From PHAA01 sp963665865 (GTDB lineage Bacteria; Bacillota; Syntrophomonadia; Syntrophomonadales; Syntrophomonadaceae): a DNA stretch of 64,000 bases. The first letter of the stretch is position 1, and every line of letters starts with the position of its first letter. Both the position numbers and the translations under genes were made by a program. Of the stretch, positions 53,956-63,108 are shown in pieces. The stretch spans positions 2,852,001 through 2,916,000 of the forward strand of contig CAXXWF010000001.1 of the NCBI GenBank assembly GCA_963665865.2, in the 5' to 3' direction. A model generated the notes under the pieces. It worked only from the letters and a program-made list of their open reading frames with translations. It did no database searches and was not told where the DNA came from.

Positions 53956-54810
53956 ATGAAAAAAGTTATTCTTTTACTAACCTTAATATTTATTTTTACC
54001 TTTTCAGGTATTGCCCTTGCAGATCAATCTATTAAATTAATTGTCAATGGACAAACAATTAAACAAGAAGTAACCCCTCAAATTATCAATGATCGCACTT
54101 ATTTTTCTGTTAGTGTTTTAGGAAATGCCCTTGGGGTAACAAATGATAATATTTTGTGGGATGGATCAAAGAACACTGTTATCCTAATTAAGGGCGACAA
54201 GGTTGTTCAAATGACCATTGGCAACGATGCTCTCCTAGTTAATGGCAAAGTAACAATTATGGATGTTCTACCACTAATGATTAATGATAGAATTATGCTT
54301 CCTGCTGCTTATGTGGCTGGAGCCTTGGGATATAACGTTGCATGGGATAATAGTAATAATGCTGTAATTGTTAGTAATGTTACTCCATTAAATACTTCCA
54401 CTACTGATTCAAATGTTACTCCATTAAATACTTCCACTACTGATTCAATAGAAAAACAAGAATTTTTAAAAATAGATGCTCAAGTTACCCAATTATTGAA
54501 TGATATAGATTCGCTTCTAAAAAAAGATTTGATATCTGCAACGGACTTTAGCGAATTGAACGATAACTTAAATAAAGAAGTCGATATTATTAGAGCATGG
54601 CCTGAATTATCTCAATATTCAACTATCAAAGACATGTTTATCCAAACCCTTATTAATGGCAATAAAGCGTGTGAAGCTAAAGAATTTATTACAGATCCTA
54701 AATATATTAAGAGCGTAAACGAGTCAAGAAGACTTTTATTACAATATAGTCAGGACTATAATAACGGTAAAATAGATATTCGAACTGAAAAAATAAAACT
54801 TCAAAAATAA
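53956..54810 (+). CDS. Secreted copper-amine-oxidase-N (stalk) domain protein
   Basis: 284 residues. A signal peptide (about 1-22, ending GIALA), a Cu_amine_oxidN1 domain (about 24-130; IKLIVNGQTIKQEVTPQIIN, RTYFSVSVLGNALG, RIMLPAAYVAGALGYNVAWD), a Thr/Ser linker with a perfect 12-residue duplication, and a helical C-terminal region (about 165-284). The stalk domain is common in clostridial surface proteins; it is not an enzyme. The AT content is higher than in neighbouring genes. Ends with a terminator. Confidence 0.8.
   Translation: MKKVILLLTLIFIFTFSGIALADQSIKLIVNGQTIKQEVTPQIINDRTYFSVSVLGNALGVTNDNILWDGSKNTVILIKGDKVVQMTIGNDALLVNGKVTIMDVLPLMINDRIMLPAAYVAGALGYNVAWDNSNNAVIVSNVTPLNTSTTDSNVTPLNTSTTDSIEKQEFLKIDAQVTQLLNDIDSLLKKDLISATDFSELNDNLNKEVDIIRAWPELSQYSTIKDMFIQTLINGNKACEAKEFITDPKYIKSVNESRRLLLQYSQDYNNGKIDIRTEKIKLQK
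54376..54447 (+). repeat. Perfect 36-bp tandem duplication
   Basis: Two identical 36-bp units starting AATGTTACTCC encode NVTPLNTSTTDS twice in the linker of the stalk protein. Recent slippage. Confidence 0.9.
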
Positions 54811-54853
54811 GGTTACTAAATACAAACTATAATTTCATATTTATAAGCAAATC

Positions 54854-54884
54854 AAGGAGAGATATTTTTATTTTATCTCTCCTT
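54854..54884 (+). terminator. Terminator of the stalk protein gene
   Basis: Stem AAGGAGAGATA / TATCTCTCCTT with a 9-base loop, followed by TTTG-rich sequence. Confidence 0.85.
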
Positions 54885-54980
54885 TTTGTTTTGGAAATGA
54901 CCTGCCCCCAGGTACTGTACTCATCTAGCTGAAGTTCAGCGACAAGGTAAATAATGGTACAAACTAAAATAATAGGGACA

Positions 54981-55565
54981 CTATGGTTGAGTCAACGAAG
55001 ATAGTTGTATCTGCTTCGCGAGTCCATAGGCGGTCGGGAGGTCGCTGTCGCTGTCGACTAAAACGCGACCAATAACGAGCACTGAATTATTTGGTGAAGA
55101 AACCTGTGACACTCCCTGCGGCACGGCCCCTTTCCAACCGGGGCCGCTGATGAGGTAGTCGCCGGACTCGGTTCCTGTGGTGCGTTTGCCGACGTAGGCA
55201 AAGTTAGTGTTTTTCGACGGATCGGTGAACTGCACGCTGTAATAGCGACCGGCCATGTCTGGCACATGCAAGATTTGTGGCCCTTTACTGAGGTCTAACC
55301 AGCCGAGCGTGAGGAGCGTATCACGGTTCACGCCCGTAGTCGTTAAGTGTGAGCCTGATGCATGGAGTGGGTCTGCAAATAGCGCTTGAGGTTGCGTATA
55401 GATCGTGTTGATTGGGACGGGGCCGTCGCCAAACCCTTTAACGAGGATCGCCCTCTTGAACACGTTCAGAAGCATACGCGGCAAAAAGTAGATGACAATG
55501 AACCATGCTGCGACCATGAACGAACCGAAAATCAGCAAATGCTCGTATCTCACATGTTCCATCAT
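54981..55565 (-). CDS. DUF1254-domain protein (half of a DUF1254/DUF1214 pair)
   Basis: 194 residues: one N-terminal TM (about 8-28), then a DUF1254 core (QILHVPDMAGRYYSVQFTDP, GDYLISGPGWKGAVPQG). Usually DUF1254 and DUF1214 occur in one chain or as neighbours. Here they are separate, overlapping genes. GC is visibly higher than around, suggesting transfer, perhaps from a proteobacterium or cyanobacterium. Function of these domains is not established. The ATG overlaps the upstream stop (ATGA). Confidence 0.78.
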   Translation of the reverse strand: MMEHVRYEHLLIFGSFMVAAWFIVIYFLPRMLLNVFKRAILVKGFGDGPVPINTIYTQPQALFADPLHASGSHLTTTGVNRDTLLTLGWLDLSKGPQILHVPDMAGRYYSVQFTDPSKNTNFAYVGKRTTGTESGDYLISGPGWKGAVPQGVSQVSSPNNSVLVIGRVLVDSDSDLPTAYGLAKQIQLSSLTQP

Positions 55566-56227
55566 TTCACCTCCACAACTGGCGGCACGTTGTATTTTCC
55601 GCCTAGAACTGCCTCACCGGGCATATATACGCGTAACCAGAGAATAAATTTGCCCGAGGGCGCGGGCAACCAGTTGGATTCACAACCTGCCGGAGCGGTG
55701 TTCTGGATGTAAATGTCGACAGAGCCGTCGGCGTTTGGCACGAGTCCTGACCGATCAGACACGCTGTACCGATTGATTGAATTCGCCACAAAGCGATTCT
55801 TCGCATCGCCCATAGTCAGTGACCAGAACGCATTATTCGGCGGGAGTCCACCCGCCGGAAAGCGCATGATGTAGTCGTGCTCTCCGGAGAGGTCATGACT
55901 CGCGCCATCTACGGATGTGGTCCAGTACATTGCCTCTTGCGGTATGTTTATTGGGCCAGGAAAGGCTAGGGTACACGCGGCTCGCAGCAACATGCCATTG
56001 CCAGGTGCGCCGCATCCAAATATGGTGCTCCATCCGTTGACCTTTGTGGATTTGATCTTTGCGGTAATATAGGCCGTGGCAATCGCCAGCCCGAAGCCGA
56101 CGAGAATGCCTTGAATCACGTCAGTTCTCACAAGTCTTGTTTGTATAAAGAAGAACGATTTGATCATGACATAACCGCAAATCACACCGCTGATTATCAC
56201 TAGATAATCATATGCTTTTTTGGTCAT
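55562..56227 (-). CDS. DUF1214-domain membrane protein
   Basis: 221 residues: two N-terminal TM segments (YLVIISGVICGYVMIKSFF and VIQGILVGFGLAIATAYI), then a DUF1214 beta domain (YIMRFPAGGLPPNNAFWSLT, RYSVSDRSGLVPNADGSVD, NWLPAPSGKFILWLRVYMP). First gene of the pair, with GGAGGG before the ATG. Together the two would form a cell-surface complex. Role unknown. Confidence 0.78.
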   Translation of the reverse strand: MTKKAYDYLVIISGVICGYVMIKSFFFIQTRLVRTDVIQGILVGFGLAIATAYITAKIKSTKVNGWSTIFGCGAPGNGMLLRAACTLAFPGPINIPQEAMYWTTSVDGASHDLSGEHDYIMRFPAGGLPPNNAFWSLTMGDAKNRFVANSINRYSVSDRSGLVPNADGSVDIYIQNTAPAGCESNWLPAPSGKFILWLRVYMPGEAVLGGKYNVPPVVEVK

Positions 56228-56444
56228 TTAGTTATTCCCTCCCACTTCTGCCCGCAGTGGGGACCCTTATAGTTGCCGGACGCGCAGGAGCGAAGCATAG
56301 AGCAGTCCTAACCACTCGGGTCGCATTCTTGCGTTGCCCTACCCTGCTTATCGGTAAAAACACCGTTATTTTTTCCAGTTTGTCCAAAACGATACCAATG
56401 CTATCCTCTCTTATATATTACGGTTATCGTCTCGTATATTTCGA

Positions 56445-56665
56445 TCAACCTAAGTGCATAGCCACCACTATAATTTCCTCATTTCTTTTATTCCAAAGGT
56501 CATTTTTGAAATCTACGATATCCGAAAGATGCTGCTTATACTTTTTAAATTCATCGTTAACATCCAGATACGCAATGTCCGACACGGTAATTTTTGATGT
56601 CAGACTTTCACATAGGCCATCATCCCTAAACTTCTTTACTGGAAGTGCATCATTAACGGGTGTAT
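56445..56665 (-). pseudogene. Unidentified gene fragment
   Basis: An open minus-strand stretch of about 70 codons without a start, ending at the TGA at 56445. It reads like protein (KKFRDDGLCESLTSKITV, DEFKKYKQHLSDIVDFKND) and begins right at the IS256-type end at 56659. Probably the tail of a gene cut by that element. No family recognised. Confidence 0.4.
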
Positions 56666-57050
56666 CCCGAACTTTGTGTAAATTCTAAATTGATGTAAAA
56701 TAAGGCGATATTTTTGAGAGGACAGATGGCCGAAAAAGTCAGCTGACCCCTTTAAAGTTGAATTATAAGTTAAAGATTTTAGATGTCAACCTATCTGATC
56801 CGATCCTCGAAGTGGATTTCCAGCTGGGAGTGGATGCGGCCCCAGTCCTGCCGTCGGCCAGTCCATTTTTTGGTTATATCCATCATGGCAAGGGAAGCAC
56901 AGGAGCACACGGGGACGGCTCTTTTGTGCACATATAGATAAAGTGTAGAGCGGAAAATAGAAGGCGTGATAATGTGCCCAGAAAGCAAAGAGAAAAGAGT
57001 GAAACAGGAATATACCACATTATTATTCGGGGGATAAGCAAACCATCTTC
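56659..57050 (-). mobile_element. IS256-family remnant
   Basis: The outer end at about 56659-56684 (TGTATCCCGAACTTTGTGTA core) is like IS256 inverted repeats. The transposase C-terminus is encoded on the minus strand at 56791-56886 (MMDITKKWTGRRQDWGRIHS and QLEIHFEDRIR). The sequence upstream does not read as transposase in one frame, so only the last part of the gene remains. The other end is missing. The element is inactive. Confidence 0.75.
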
Positions 57051-57126
57051 TTCTATTATTTAAAGAATAGGCATCTTGACACCGTTATTCAAAATTACAT
57101 ATTCCATAGTCATTACTCCTTTCGCA

Positions 57127-57288
57127 TTATTTATGCCCGATGAATATTGCGGACTTGGCTATAGATACGCCGCCATATGCCTCCATCGTGGTGTTGCCAT
57201 AACCGCTCAGTATATCTGCTAAATACTCTTTCTCGCATCCTTTGCCAAAGTAGAACTTGGTGGAATTTTCAAAAATGGAGTTATTCAT
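57127..57288 (-). pseudogene. Truncated iron-containing alcohol dehydrogenase
   Basis: A 53-residue frame with AGGAGA before its ATG. It begins like YqhD/butanol dehydrogenases (FENSTKFYFGKGCEKEYLAD) and runs into YGGVSIAKSAIFIGH, close to the conserved YGGGSIKKNG segment, then stops. The full enzyme has about 385 residues, so only the first 14 percent remains. Once probably part of the neighbouring redox gene set. Confidence 0.7.
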
Positions 57289-57320
57289 GAGTTATCTCCT
57301 TCGATTACTTGCTGTATTGG

Positions 57321-57918
57321 CTAAAGCCGTTTATCCAAGAAATCTACTGCTTTCTTTACGGCTTGCGCAACATATTCTGGTTTCCAATATGTTTGGATAT
57401 GGGTAGCTCCCTTGATCAAGAACAATTCCTTATCGTTCGTACCTGTTGCTGCAGCAAATACTTTTTCAGTCAAATAAAAAGTATCGGCGATGCTTCCAGC
57501 CATCATCAGTAATGGTTGTTGGATAAGATCCATATTTTCTGAAGCGTTGAAAGTAAACAAATCAAGAAGGCTACTTAAAGTGTATTTGAACCACTTCGTC
57601 AATCATGGCATTGATTGTGTCTGCGGCTGCCTCTGGATTAACATGCCCGTGATAGGGCATGAGCGAAGCGACGCGTGACAGCGGCAGTATAAACTCACCA
57701 AATCCATCAAAAGCCGAATGATGAATGATGTCCTTGATTGGGTCACTGGTTTTCACATGCATATAACTCTTTTCCCAACTTGCATTTGTTTCTTTTGCGT
57801 AGGTTGGCGCATTCCTATAGTTAGCACGTATTTCAGGGCTTCCTGTTTTATTCGCCTCGCAACTAGTACTTACCAGAAGTGCTGCCTGCAAAAATCCAAT
57901 CGTCATAATCTTTTTCAT
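57321..57918 (-). pseudogene. Broken alpha/beta hydrolase
   Basis: Two pieces in different frames. The upstream part (57571-57918) has a lipoprotein-like start, MKKIMTIGFLQ, then SWEKSYMHVKTSDPIKDIIH and LMPYHGHVNPEAAADTINAM. The downstream part (57321-57602) is the C-terminal half of a YcjY-like hydrolase, with PLLMMAGSIADTFYLTEKVF and the catalytic-His region LFLIKGATHIQTYWKPEYV. The nucleophile elbow between them is missing, so an internal deletion plus frame change has destroyed the gene. Confidence 0.72.
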
Positions 57919-57955
57919 ATTTACACAGAAAACATGGTCATTTTGGTATCTGTTC

Positions 57956-58936
57956 TTATCGACCAACCCGCTTCGCGGCATCCGAACCGGGCTGATAGCG
58001 GTCGCCGGAGATTATTATTTTATCGAGAGCCGCATTGATGTCTGCCCTCTCTCTCTCGGTCAGTTGTACATCCGCTGCGCCTAAGTTCTCTTCAAGACGA
58101 TGTAAATTTCGTGTGCCTGGGATTGGTACAACCCAAGGTTTTTGTGCCAATACCCAGGCAAGAGCAACCTGCGCCAGGGTGACATTCTTGCTCGCGGCGA
58201 CTTCTTGAACCAAATTCACCAAAGCCTGGTTGGCTTCAATGTTTTCTGGCGTAAAGCGCGGTACCTGTTGGCGAAAATCTAAAGAGTCAAAGGACTGCTC
58301 CTTTTGAATCGAGCCGGCTAGGAATCCCTTCCCCAGCGGGCTGAAAGGTACGAAGCCAATGCCCAGTTCTTCCAGTACAGGCAACACTTCTTTCTCTGGC
58401 TGCCGCCACATCATAGAGTATTCGCTCTGCACCGCAGTCAACGGGCATTCCGCATGGGCGCGGCGGATTGTCTCTGCGCCCGCCTCGGACAGCCCCCAAT
58501 GGAGGATCTTGCCTTGGTGCATGAGATTCTGCATGGCTCCGGAAACTTCTTCTATAGGTACGTTGCTGTCGACGCGGTGCAGATAGTAGAGGTCGATAGC
58601 ATCGACGCCGAGACGCTTAAGTGACCTGTCTGCAGATTTAAGTATTTCTTCCGGGCGTCCATCCACTACCTGCTTGCCGGCCACATTCTTGATTCCGCAT
58701 TTTGTGGCTATTACAACTTTTTGGCGGTAAGGAGCCAGTGCTTTTCCGACAAGTAGTTCATTGTCGTCATACACCTCTGCCGTGTCAAAAAAGGTCACAC
58801 CCCAATCAATTGCCTGATGAATCAATCTCACAGCGTCTTTGAAGTCCGAAGCCGGGCCATAACCGTGGCTCAACCCCATACAGCCAAGACCAATTTCGGA
58901 TACCACAAGGTCATTCCCCAGGGTACGTGTTTTCAT
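57956..58936 (-). CDS. Aldo/keto reductase
   Basis: 326 residues, a TIM-barrel NADPH reductase. Catalytic tetrad segments are visible: FFDTAEVY (Asp, Tyr), VIATKCG (Lys) and LYYLHRVD (His). Typical cofactor-end motif VPIPGTRNLHRLEENLGAAD. It starts 16 bp after the flavodoxin-like gene, as one operon, with AGGAGG before the ATG. Substrate unknown; a reactive-carbonyl or quinone role fits its MerR-linked context. Confidence 0.9.
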   Translation of the reverse strand: MKTRTLGNDLVVSEIGLGCMGLSHGYGPASDFKDAVRLIHQAIDWGVTFFDTAEVYDDNELLVGKALAPYRQKVVIATKCGIKNVAGKQVVDGRPEEILKSADRSLKRLGVDAIDLYYLHRVDSNVPIEEVSGAMQNLMHQGKILHWGLSEAGAETIRRAHAECPLTAVQSEYSMMWRQPEKEVLPVLEELGIGFVPFSPLGKGFLAGSIQKEQSFDSLDFRQQVPRFTPENIEANQALVNLVQEVAASKNVTLAQVALAWVLAQKPWVVPIPGTRNLHRLEENLGAADVQLTERERADINAALDKIIISGDRYQPGSDAAKRVGR

Positions 58937-58951
58937 ATATATACCCGCCTC

Positions 58952-59485
58952 CTATATGTTTTTCCCCGCTTTATACGCATCATCCATTGCCGTGTTCCCC
59001 TGGATATCACCTAACTGCCATGCGCCGGCGCCATAAATGACTCCTTTTACTTTTGCTCCAGGTAAGCAGTCGGTGAAACCCCTAAGCCCATCTATCGTCC
59101 GTTCCATCATTCTTTTACTTGCGGCAGCCGTGGCAATGAAATAGAAATCCTTTTTTTTAATTTCCATATAGCGGGGAAGCGTCCTGTCGATCATAACCTT
59201 CATCTGCCCGTTCATCGTGTAAAAATAGACAGGGGTTGCCAGAACAACTACTTCCGCGTTGACCAGCTTTTCAAGCAGAGCAGCCATATCATCTTCCTGA
59301 ACGCATATTTGGCTATCTTTACAGGTGTAACAAGCGGAGCAATACCCGATGTTGAGATCGTTTATATAAATTTTCTCAACCATGTGGCCTCCTTCAGTCG
59401 CCCCTTTCGCAAACTGATTGCAGAGCGTGTCTGAATTCCCGCCCTTGCGCGGGCTGCCTGACAAAATCAATACCTTCTTACTCAT
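58952..59485 (-). CDS. Flavodoxin-fold NADPH-dependent FMN reductase / iron-sulfur flavoprotein family
   Basis: 177 residues. FMN site VLILSGSPRKGGNSDTLCNQ, a Cys cluster CSACYTCKDSQIC, and VVLATPVYFYTMNGQMKVMIDR. The Cys arrangement recalls iron-sulfur flavoproteins of anaerobes. GGAGG before the ATG. Divergent from the MerR gene at 59605, with a shared intergenic operator. Confidence 0.88.
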   Translation of the reverse strand: MSKKVLILSGSPRKGGNSDTLCNQFAKGATEGGHMVEKIYINDLNIGYCSACYTCKDSQICVQEDDMAALLEKLVNAEVVVLATPVYFYTMNGQMKVMIDRTLPRYMEIKKKDFYFIATAAASKRMMERTIDGLRGFTDCLPGAKVKGVIYGAGAWQLGDIQGNTAMDDAYKAGKNI

Positions 59486-59550
59486 ACTTTCCTCCTTGAC
59501 GATATATGTTAGTTATAATAGAATTAAGTAGTTTAATTACATTGTACAAG

Positions 59551-59566
59551 TTAAAGTCAACTTTAA
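59551..59566. promoter_or_regulatory. Candidate MerR-type operator
   Basis: TTAAAGT-CA-ACTTTAA, a perfect 7-2-7 palindrome in the gap between the divergent flavodoxin-like and MerR genes. The minus strand has TTGACT within it. MerR family regulators bind such dyads inside long promoter spacers. Confidence 0.6.
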
Positions 59567-59604
59567 GTAAATGCCTACTTAGAAAATTTTTAAGGAGATG
59601 CGCA

Positions 59605-60060
59605 ATGATATACACAATCGGAGAAATGGCAAAAATGCTGAGGGTAGCTCCATCAACCCTCCGTTACTATGATAAGGAAGGTCTGCTTCCTTTTGTGGAA
59701 CGTTCAGGTAGCGGTATGCGGATGTTTAAGGAAGCCGATTTTGAATGGCTTTTTATTATCGACTGCCTGAAAAAAACAGGAATGTCGATTAAAGATATCC
59801 GTGACTTCATTGAAATGGTGATGAAGGGTGACGAAACCATAGGAGAGCGGCTGAAACTGTTCCAAAAGCAGCGCAAGGCAGTTGAGGAACAAATATCGCA
59901 ATTACAGGCAACTCTGGACATCCTAAATTATAAATGCTGGTATTACGAAACCGCAAAAAAAGCCGGAACAACAGCGGTACCGAGAGAACTGAATATGCAG
60001 GAAGTGCCGGATAATATGCGCCACGTAAAGGAAATGCTGCAAAAGACTCACACAATATAA
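59605..60060 (+). CDS. MerR-family transcriptional regulator
   Basis: 151 residues from the ATG at 59605 (TAAGGAG upstream). Winged-helix domain IGEMAKMLRVAPSTLRYYDK then GLLPFVERSGSGMRMF, followed by the dimer coiled coil (about 80-120). No metal-binding Cys set at the end, so more like the aldehyde or redox-linked AdhR type than metal sensors. Expected to control the divergent flavodoxin-like/aldo-keto reductase operon. Confidence 0.88.
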   Translation: MIYTIGEMAKMLRVAPSTLRYYDKEGLLPFVERSGSGMRMFKEADFEWLFIIDCLKKTGMSIKDIRDFIEMVMKGDETIGERLKLFQKQRKAVEEQISQLQATLDILNYKCWYYETAKKAGTTAVPRELNMQEVPDNMRHVKEMLQKTHTI

Positions 60061-60145
60061 CAACCTACCGTTTGAATACAACGAAAAAACATGCAGGAGT
60101 ATATGACTATACTAACAATTCATGATATCGTTTAATCTTTTGAAG

Positions 60146-60262
60146 ATGATTTTTTTTTCTTTCCAGACCAATGGTGGAGAATTTACGGCTAAATGGGAAG
60201 ATGGAGATAACGACGAAGCTTACATCACATGTCGCCACTGTCGTTGCCATAATCCTTTTTAA
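60146..60262 (+). CDS. Tiny Cys-rich ORF, possibly a gene remnant
   Basis: 38 codons from ATG at 60146, with the tail ITCRHCRCHNPF that looks like a zinc ribbon end. No clear ribosome site. May be the tail of a lost gene. Confidence 0.3.
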   Translation: MIFFSFQTNGGEFTAKWEDGDNDEAYITCRHCRCHNPF

Positions 60263-60297
60263 TTCGTTAAGTTCAAGCATGGCTCTCAAACATTAAC

Positions 60298-60651
60298 ATG
60301 CTGGCCTCCACTTTATTAACTTGGCGGCTTCGCCGCGCCGAAATATGCACCTTGCCTCAGCTTCGACTTCGAAAAAGAGACCTTACCTTTAAGTTGACTG
60401 CTAAGCACTTGGACCAGGATAAGATAACAGCCTTTAAATATCTAATTGTGCTCAACAACCAGCATGCCCAAATTCCAAAGCATTCCTCATTAAAACCGGC
60501 CCAGGAGGAAAACCCCAAATATGCCTTCAGGACCTGGCTTACCAGGCTGGGAATGATTGGTGCTGGGTACAAAACCTCCAGGAAAGTGTTGCCCGCTACT
60601 CTTGAAGGAAACGGGCTTTTAGAAGGGTCGCTGAGAAGAATGAATAGCTGA
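60298..60651 (+). pseudogene. C-terminal fragment of a mobile-element-type protein
   Basis: The last 85 or so codons (KYAFRTWLTRLGMIGAGYKT and SRKVLPATLEGNG) resemble the C-terminus of a protein found on conjugative elements of Bacillota, where KYAFRxWLxRLGM is conserved. The first 30 codons do not fit and have no ribosome site. From 60061 to 60986 I see no intact gene. Confidence 0.4.
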
Positions 60652-60986
60652 AGGATTAGGTGAATATATTTTGTTGGAGAAGGACTGTGGGGCATGTCTT
60701 AATGTTAAATGGAATTATTGATGCTATTCATCCTTGCTTGCCTTGATCTCGGACCGCTGGGCGGGAAAAATATCTCTTCTTTGAGCGCAATGCTAGCTCC
60801 GGCAGCAACAATATCGGCAGATGGTTTGTCGAGCGGAGGCAGTCACTTCAATGTGTTCATCATGCTGTATAAATTGCAAAAAGTTGGCCCGACAAATCCT
60901 TAAATCAGTATCAAATAAGCATCATGCGTCGAAAGAAGACCGACCGATTCCCTTTTCTTAATTCTCCCAACTTGTTATCTGGCTCC

Positions 60987-61964
60987 TTACGGGCATAATT
61001 GATAAATGTGCCTACCTTCTGCCTCGGTCATTACAATCTTCCGACGCTGGACTAAATAATCGAGATGGGCAATTGCCTCACCAGTAGCGAACCATCGTTG
61101 GAAGCGAGGTAATTCCTCCCAGGAATCATAAATAAGGTCCCAATGCATTTTGCTTGCAACCTGGTAAGCGTTGAGAGGTCCGGGGCCAAGAATAACTAAA
61201 ATTTCCGCCAATCTGCGCTCATGATGCTGCTTCAGTTGGCCTATCCTGACATGATGATCGTGGATCAGCTGACGGTGCCCGGGCAAAACCAGGACGATGT
61301 CCATCGCATCAACTTTATCCAGACTGGCCAGGTAGTCCCCCAGGTAATCGTGACCGGAGTCGCCCCAGGTAGTAATATTGGAGGTAATGCCAGCCAGTAA
61401 ATGATCCCCGGAAAGCAAAAATTTGTGGACCGGTTCGTAAAGGCACATATGTCCCGGGGAATGACCGGGGGTAGATATGCAGACCAGGCGATAAGGCCCA
61501 ATCTCCAGCTGATCTCCATCCTGCACAAAACTGAAATTCAGCTCGTCGCCGGAGATAAAGTTCCTGATCGTCTCGCCTTGCTGGCCGATCAAATCCGCTG
61601 GGAAACCGTTTTTTAAGTAGATGGAATTGATTTGCAGCCAGTATTCTGGAGTCATGCTGGCGTGCAATATATCTGCGTCAATCTGGCTGCAATATACCCG
61701 CGAATTCGGACAAGCCAGAGCGTATACCAAGCCGGAATGGTCACCGTGTACATGGGTGACGAAGAAGTCTATCTCCGCCCAATCCAACTCCAGTTCGGCA
61801 ATCGCCTCCAGTTGGGCTGCTTTGCATTCCACCCAGTTGAATCCGGTGTCGACCAGGAGGTGGCGGTCTTTGCCCCTAATCAGATAGGAGTTAAGGCTGC
61901 GCAGGGGATTCCGGGGCAGGGGCACCTCTATTTGGAAGATACCCGGCAGTATTTCTTTAACCAC
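60987..61964 (-). CDS. MBL-fold metallo-hydrolase
   Basis: 325 residues. Metal site THVHGDHSGL, STPGHSPGHMCLYEP and FLLSGDHLLAG give the full His/Asp set of the metallo-beta-lactamase fold. The C-terminal third is a helical/winged domain (YQVASKMHWD, ATGEAIAHLDYLVQRRKI), as in LACTB2/CDF-type hydrolases. Substrate unknown; thioester or RNA substrates occur in the family. Confidence 0.9.
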   Translation of the reverse strand: MVKEILPGIFQIEVPLPRNPLRSLNSYLIRGKDRHLLVDTGFNWVECKAAQLEAIAELELDWAEIDFFVTHVHGDHSGLVYALACPNSRVYCSQIDADILHASMTPEYWLQINSIYLKNGFPADLIGQQGETIRNFISGDELNFSFVQDGDQLEIGPYRLVCISTPGHSPGHMCLYEPVHKFLLSGDHLLAGITSNITTWGDSGHDYLGDYLASLDKVDAMDIVLVLPGHRQLIHDHHVRIGQLKQHHERRLAEILVILGPGPLNAYQVASKMHWDLIYDSWEELPRFQRWFATGEAIAHLDYLVQRRKIVMTEAEGRHIYQLCP

Positions 61965-61980
61965 ACCTACACCTGCTTCC

Positions 61981-62271
61981 TCAAGACATTTTATCCCCCT
62001 TCTGTGTAGACAAAACCCTCAACGATCCGCCCAAGTAATTGATTTCTGCACTCAGCGAATCAGATTTACGCAACCTTTCAATAATCTTTTCCTCAAAAAA
62101 GGTGTTATTTCCAATAAGATTGATAGCTTCGTATAAATAATAATGTCGGTCACATTCACATTGCCAGTCATATCTAGTGTCATGGAGGCAAGCATATAAA
62201 ACGGCATCCCTATAGCACTCGTTGTTACCCTGCAATTCTTTAAGTGCAAGTATGGCACTGCCAACCCCCAT
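61981..62271 (-). pseudogene. Truncated hypothetical protein
   Basis: 96 codons. The middle (ACLHDTRYDWQCECDRHYYL and YEAINLIG) reads as a genuine protein segment. The start has no good ribosome site, and after FFEEKIIERLRK the sequence loses its protein character. Probably a fragment with a frame change near 62050-62100. No family named. Confidence 0.4.
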
Positions 62272-62479
62272 ATTTATAGCCCTCTTAAATTGATTTAATA
62301 ATATATGCCATCACCCCACAGAACTCTCATTACTGAATCTATTTTACTCTCTATAAGAAACAGCATTTTATTTTCATTTAATAATGCTTGGCACTATCAG
62401 AAAACTCTATCTTCTAAAACCAACGCATTTAATACAAAGTATACTAATATCGCTCCTGTGGCTGAATGAAATTGGAATT

Positions 62480-62729
62480 TTATGAGCCTTCCTGCTTAAA
62501 ATGTCCTTCCTTAATCTTATCTGGTTCTGTTGGTAGGTTTAATTTTGCAAGCGTCTGTTTGACATAGTGGAGGTTCTCTTTATGCCAACGCATTGTATGA
62601 TAGGATAGGTTTTTGAGTTCCATTTCGTCCAAGAATAAGCTTACGCAGTAATCAAAATCATCGCCCCCTTTTACAAGAGGTGGCAACTGAAACCTCATTC
62701 TCAATGATTTTTCCTCTTCTCTTTGTCAT
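62480..62729 (-). pseudogene. Frameshifted, truncated tyrosine-recombinase (integrase) N-terminus
   Basis: AGGAGG and an ATG at 62729 start a frame (MTKRRGKIIENE) that runs out at once. A shift into another frame gives VKGGDDFDYCVSLFLDEMEL and KNLSYHTMRWHKENLHYVK, the SAM-like N-terminal domain of phage integrases. The catalytic part is missing. It lies 140 bp from the tRNA-Leu gene, a usual integration site. Confidence 0.65.
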
Positions 62730-62868
62730 CCTATATACCTCCTAATTTATTATAAGAAGGAGGTGCATCCGCTTTTACTACATACGTCCGTTGCGTACGC
62801 AAATGAAAAAAGCTGCTGCGTATTTACGAAAGCGCAAATCTACAAAAGCCCTAAATCTAGCTGTAATT

Positions 62869-62953
62869 TGGTGCGGTGAGCGGGACTTGAACCCGCACGG
62901 ATCTCTCCATACGCCCCTCAAACGTACGTGTCTGCCGATTCCACCACCACCGC
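62869..62953 (-). tRNA. tRNA-Leu (GAG)
   Basis: 85 nt including an encoded CCA. Acceptor GCGGTGG pairs with TCACCGC (one G-U), followed by A73-CCA. Long variable arm typical of class II tRNAs. Anticodon loop TTGAGGG with GAG, stem TACGT/GCGTA. T-arm GCGGGTTCAAGTCCCGC. Confidence 0.95.
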
Positions 62954-63108
62954 ACAATGATTGATGTGGAACTTACCTTTGGGTCATTGATGACCATGCA
63001 TATTATACAATAGCAACCTATGCCTGTCAATTAAATGACGGCTTCATAGCAGGCAGATGCGGGCTATTATAAGAGTGCAGTTGCGGGGCTCGTTCCGTTA
63101 CTATCTGT

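Noticed and set aside
56212..56688. 158-codon + strand frame
   Set aside because: No ribosome site; it runs across the DUF1214 start, a gene fragment and the IS256 end. No protein-like pattern.
60709..60903. 64-codon + strand frame in the 60-61 kb gap
   Set aside because: No ribosome site, no recognised motif, lies in a zone of gene remnants.
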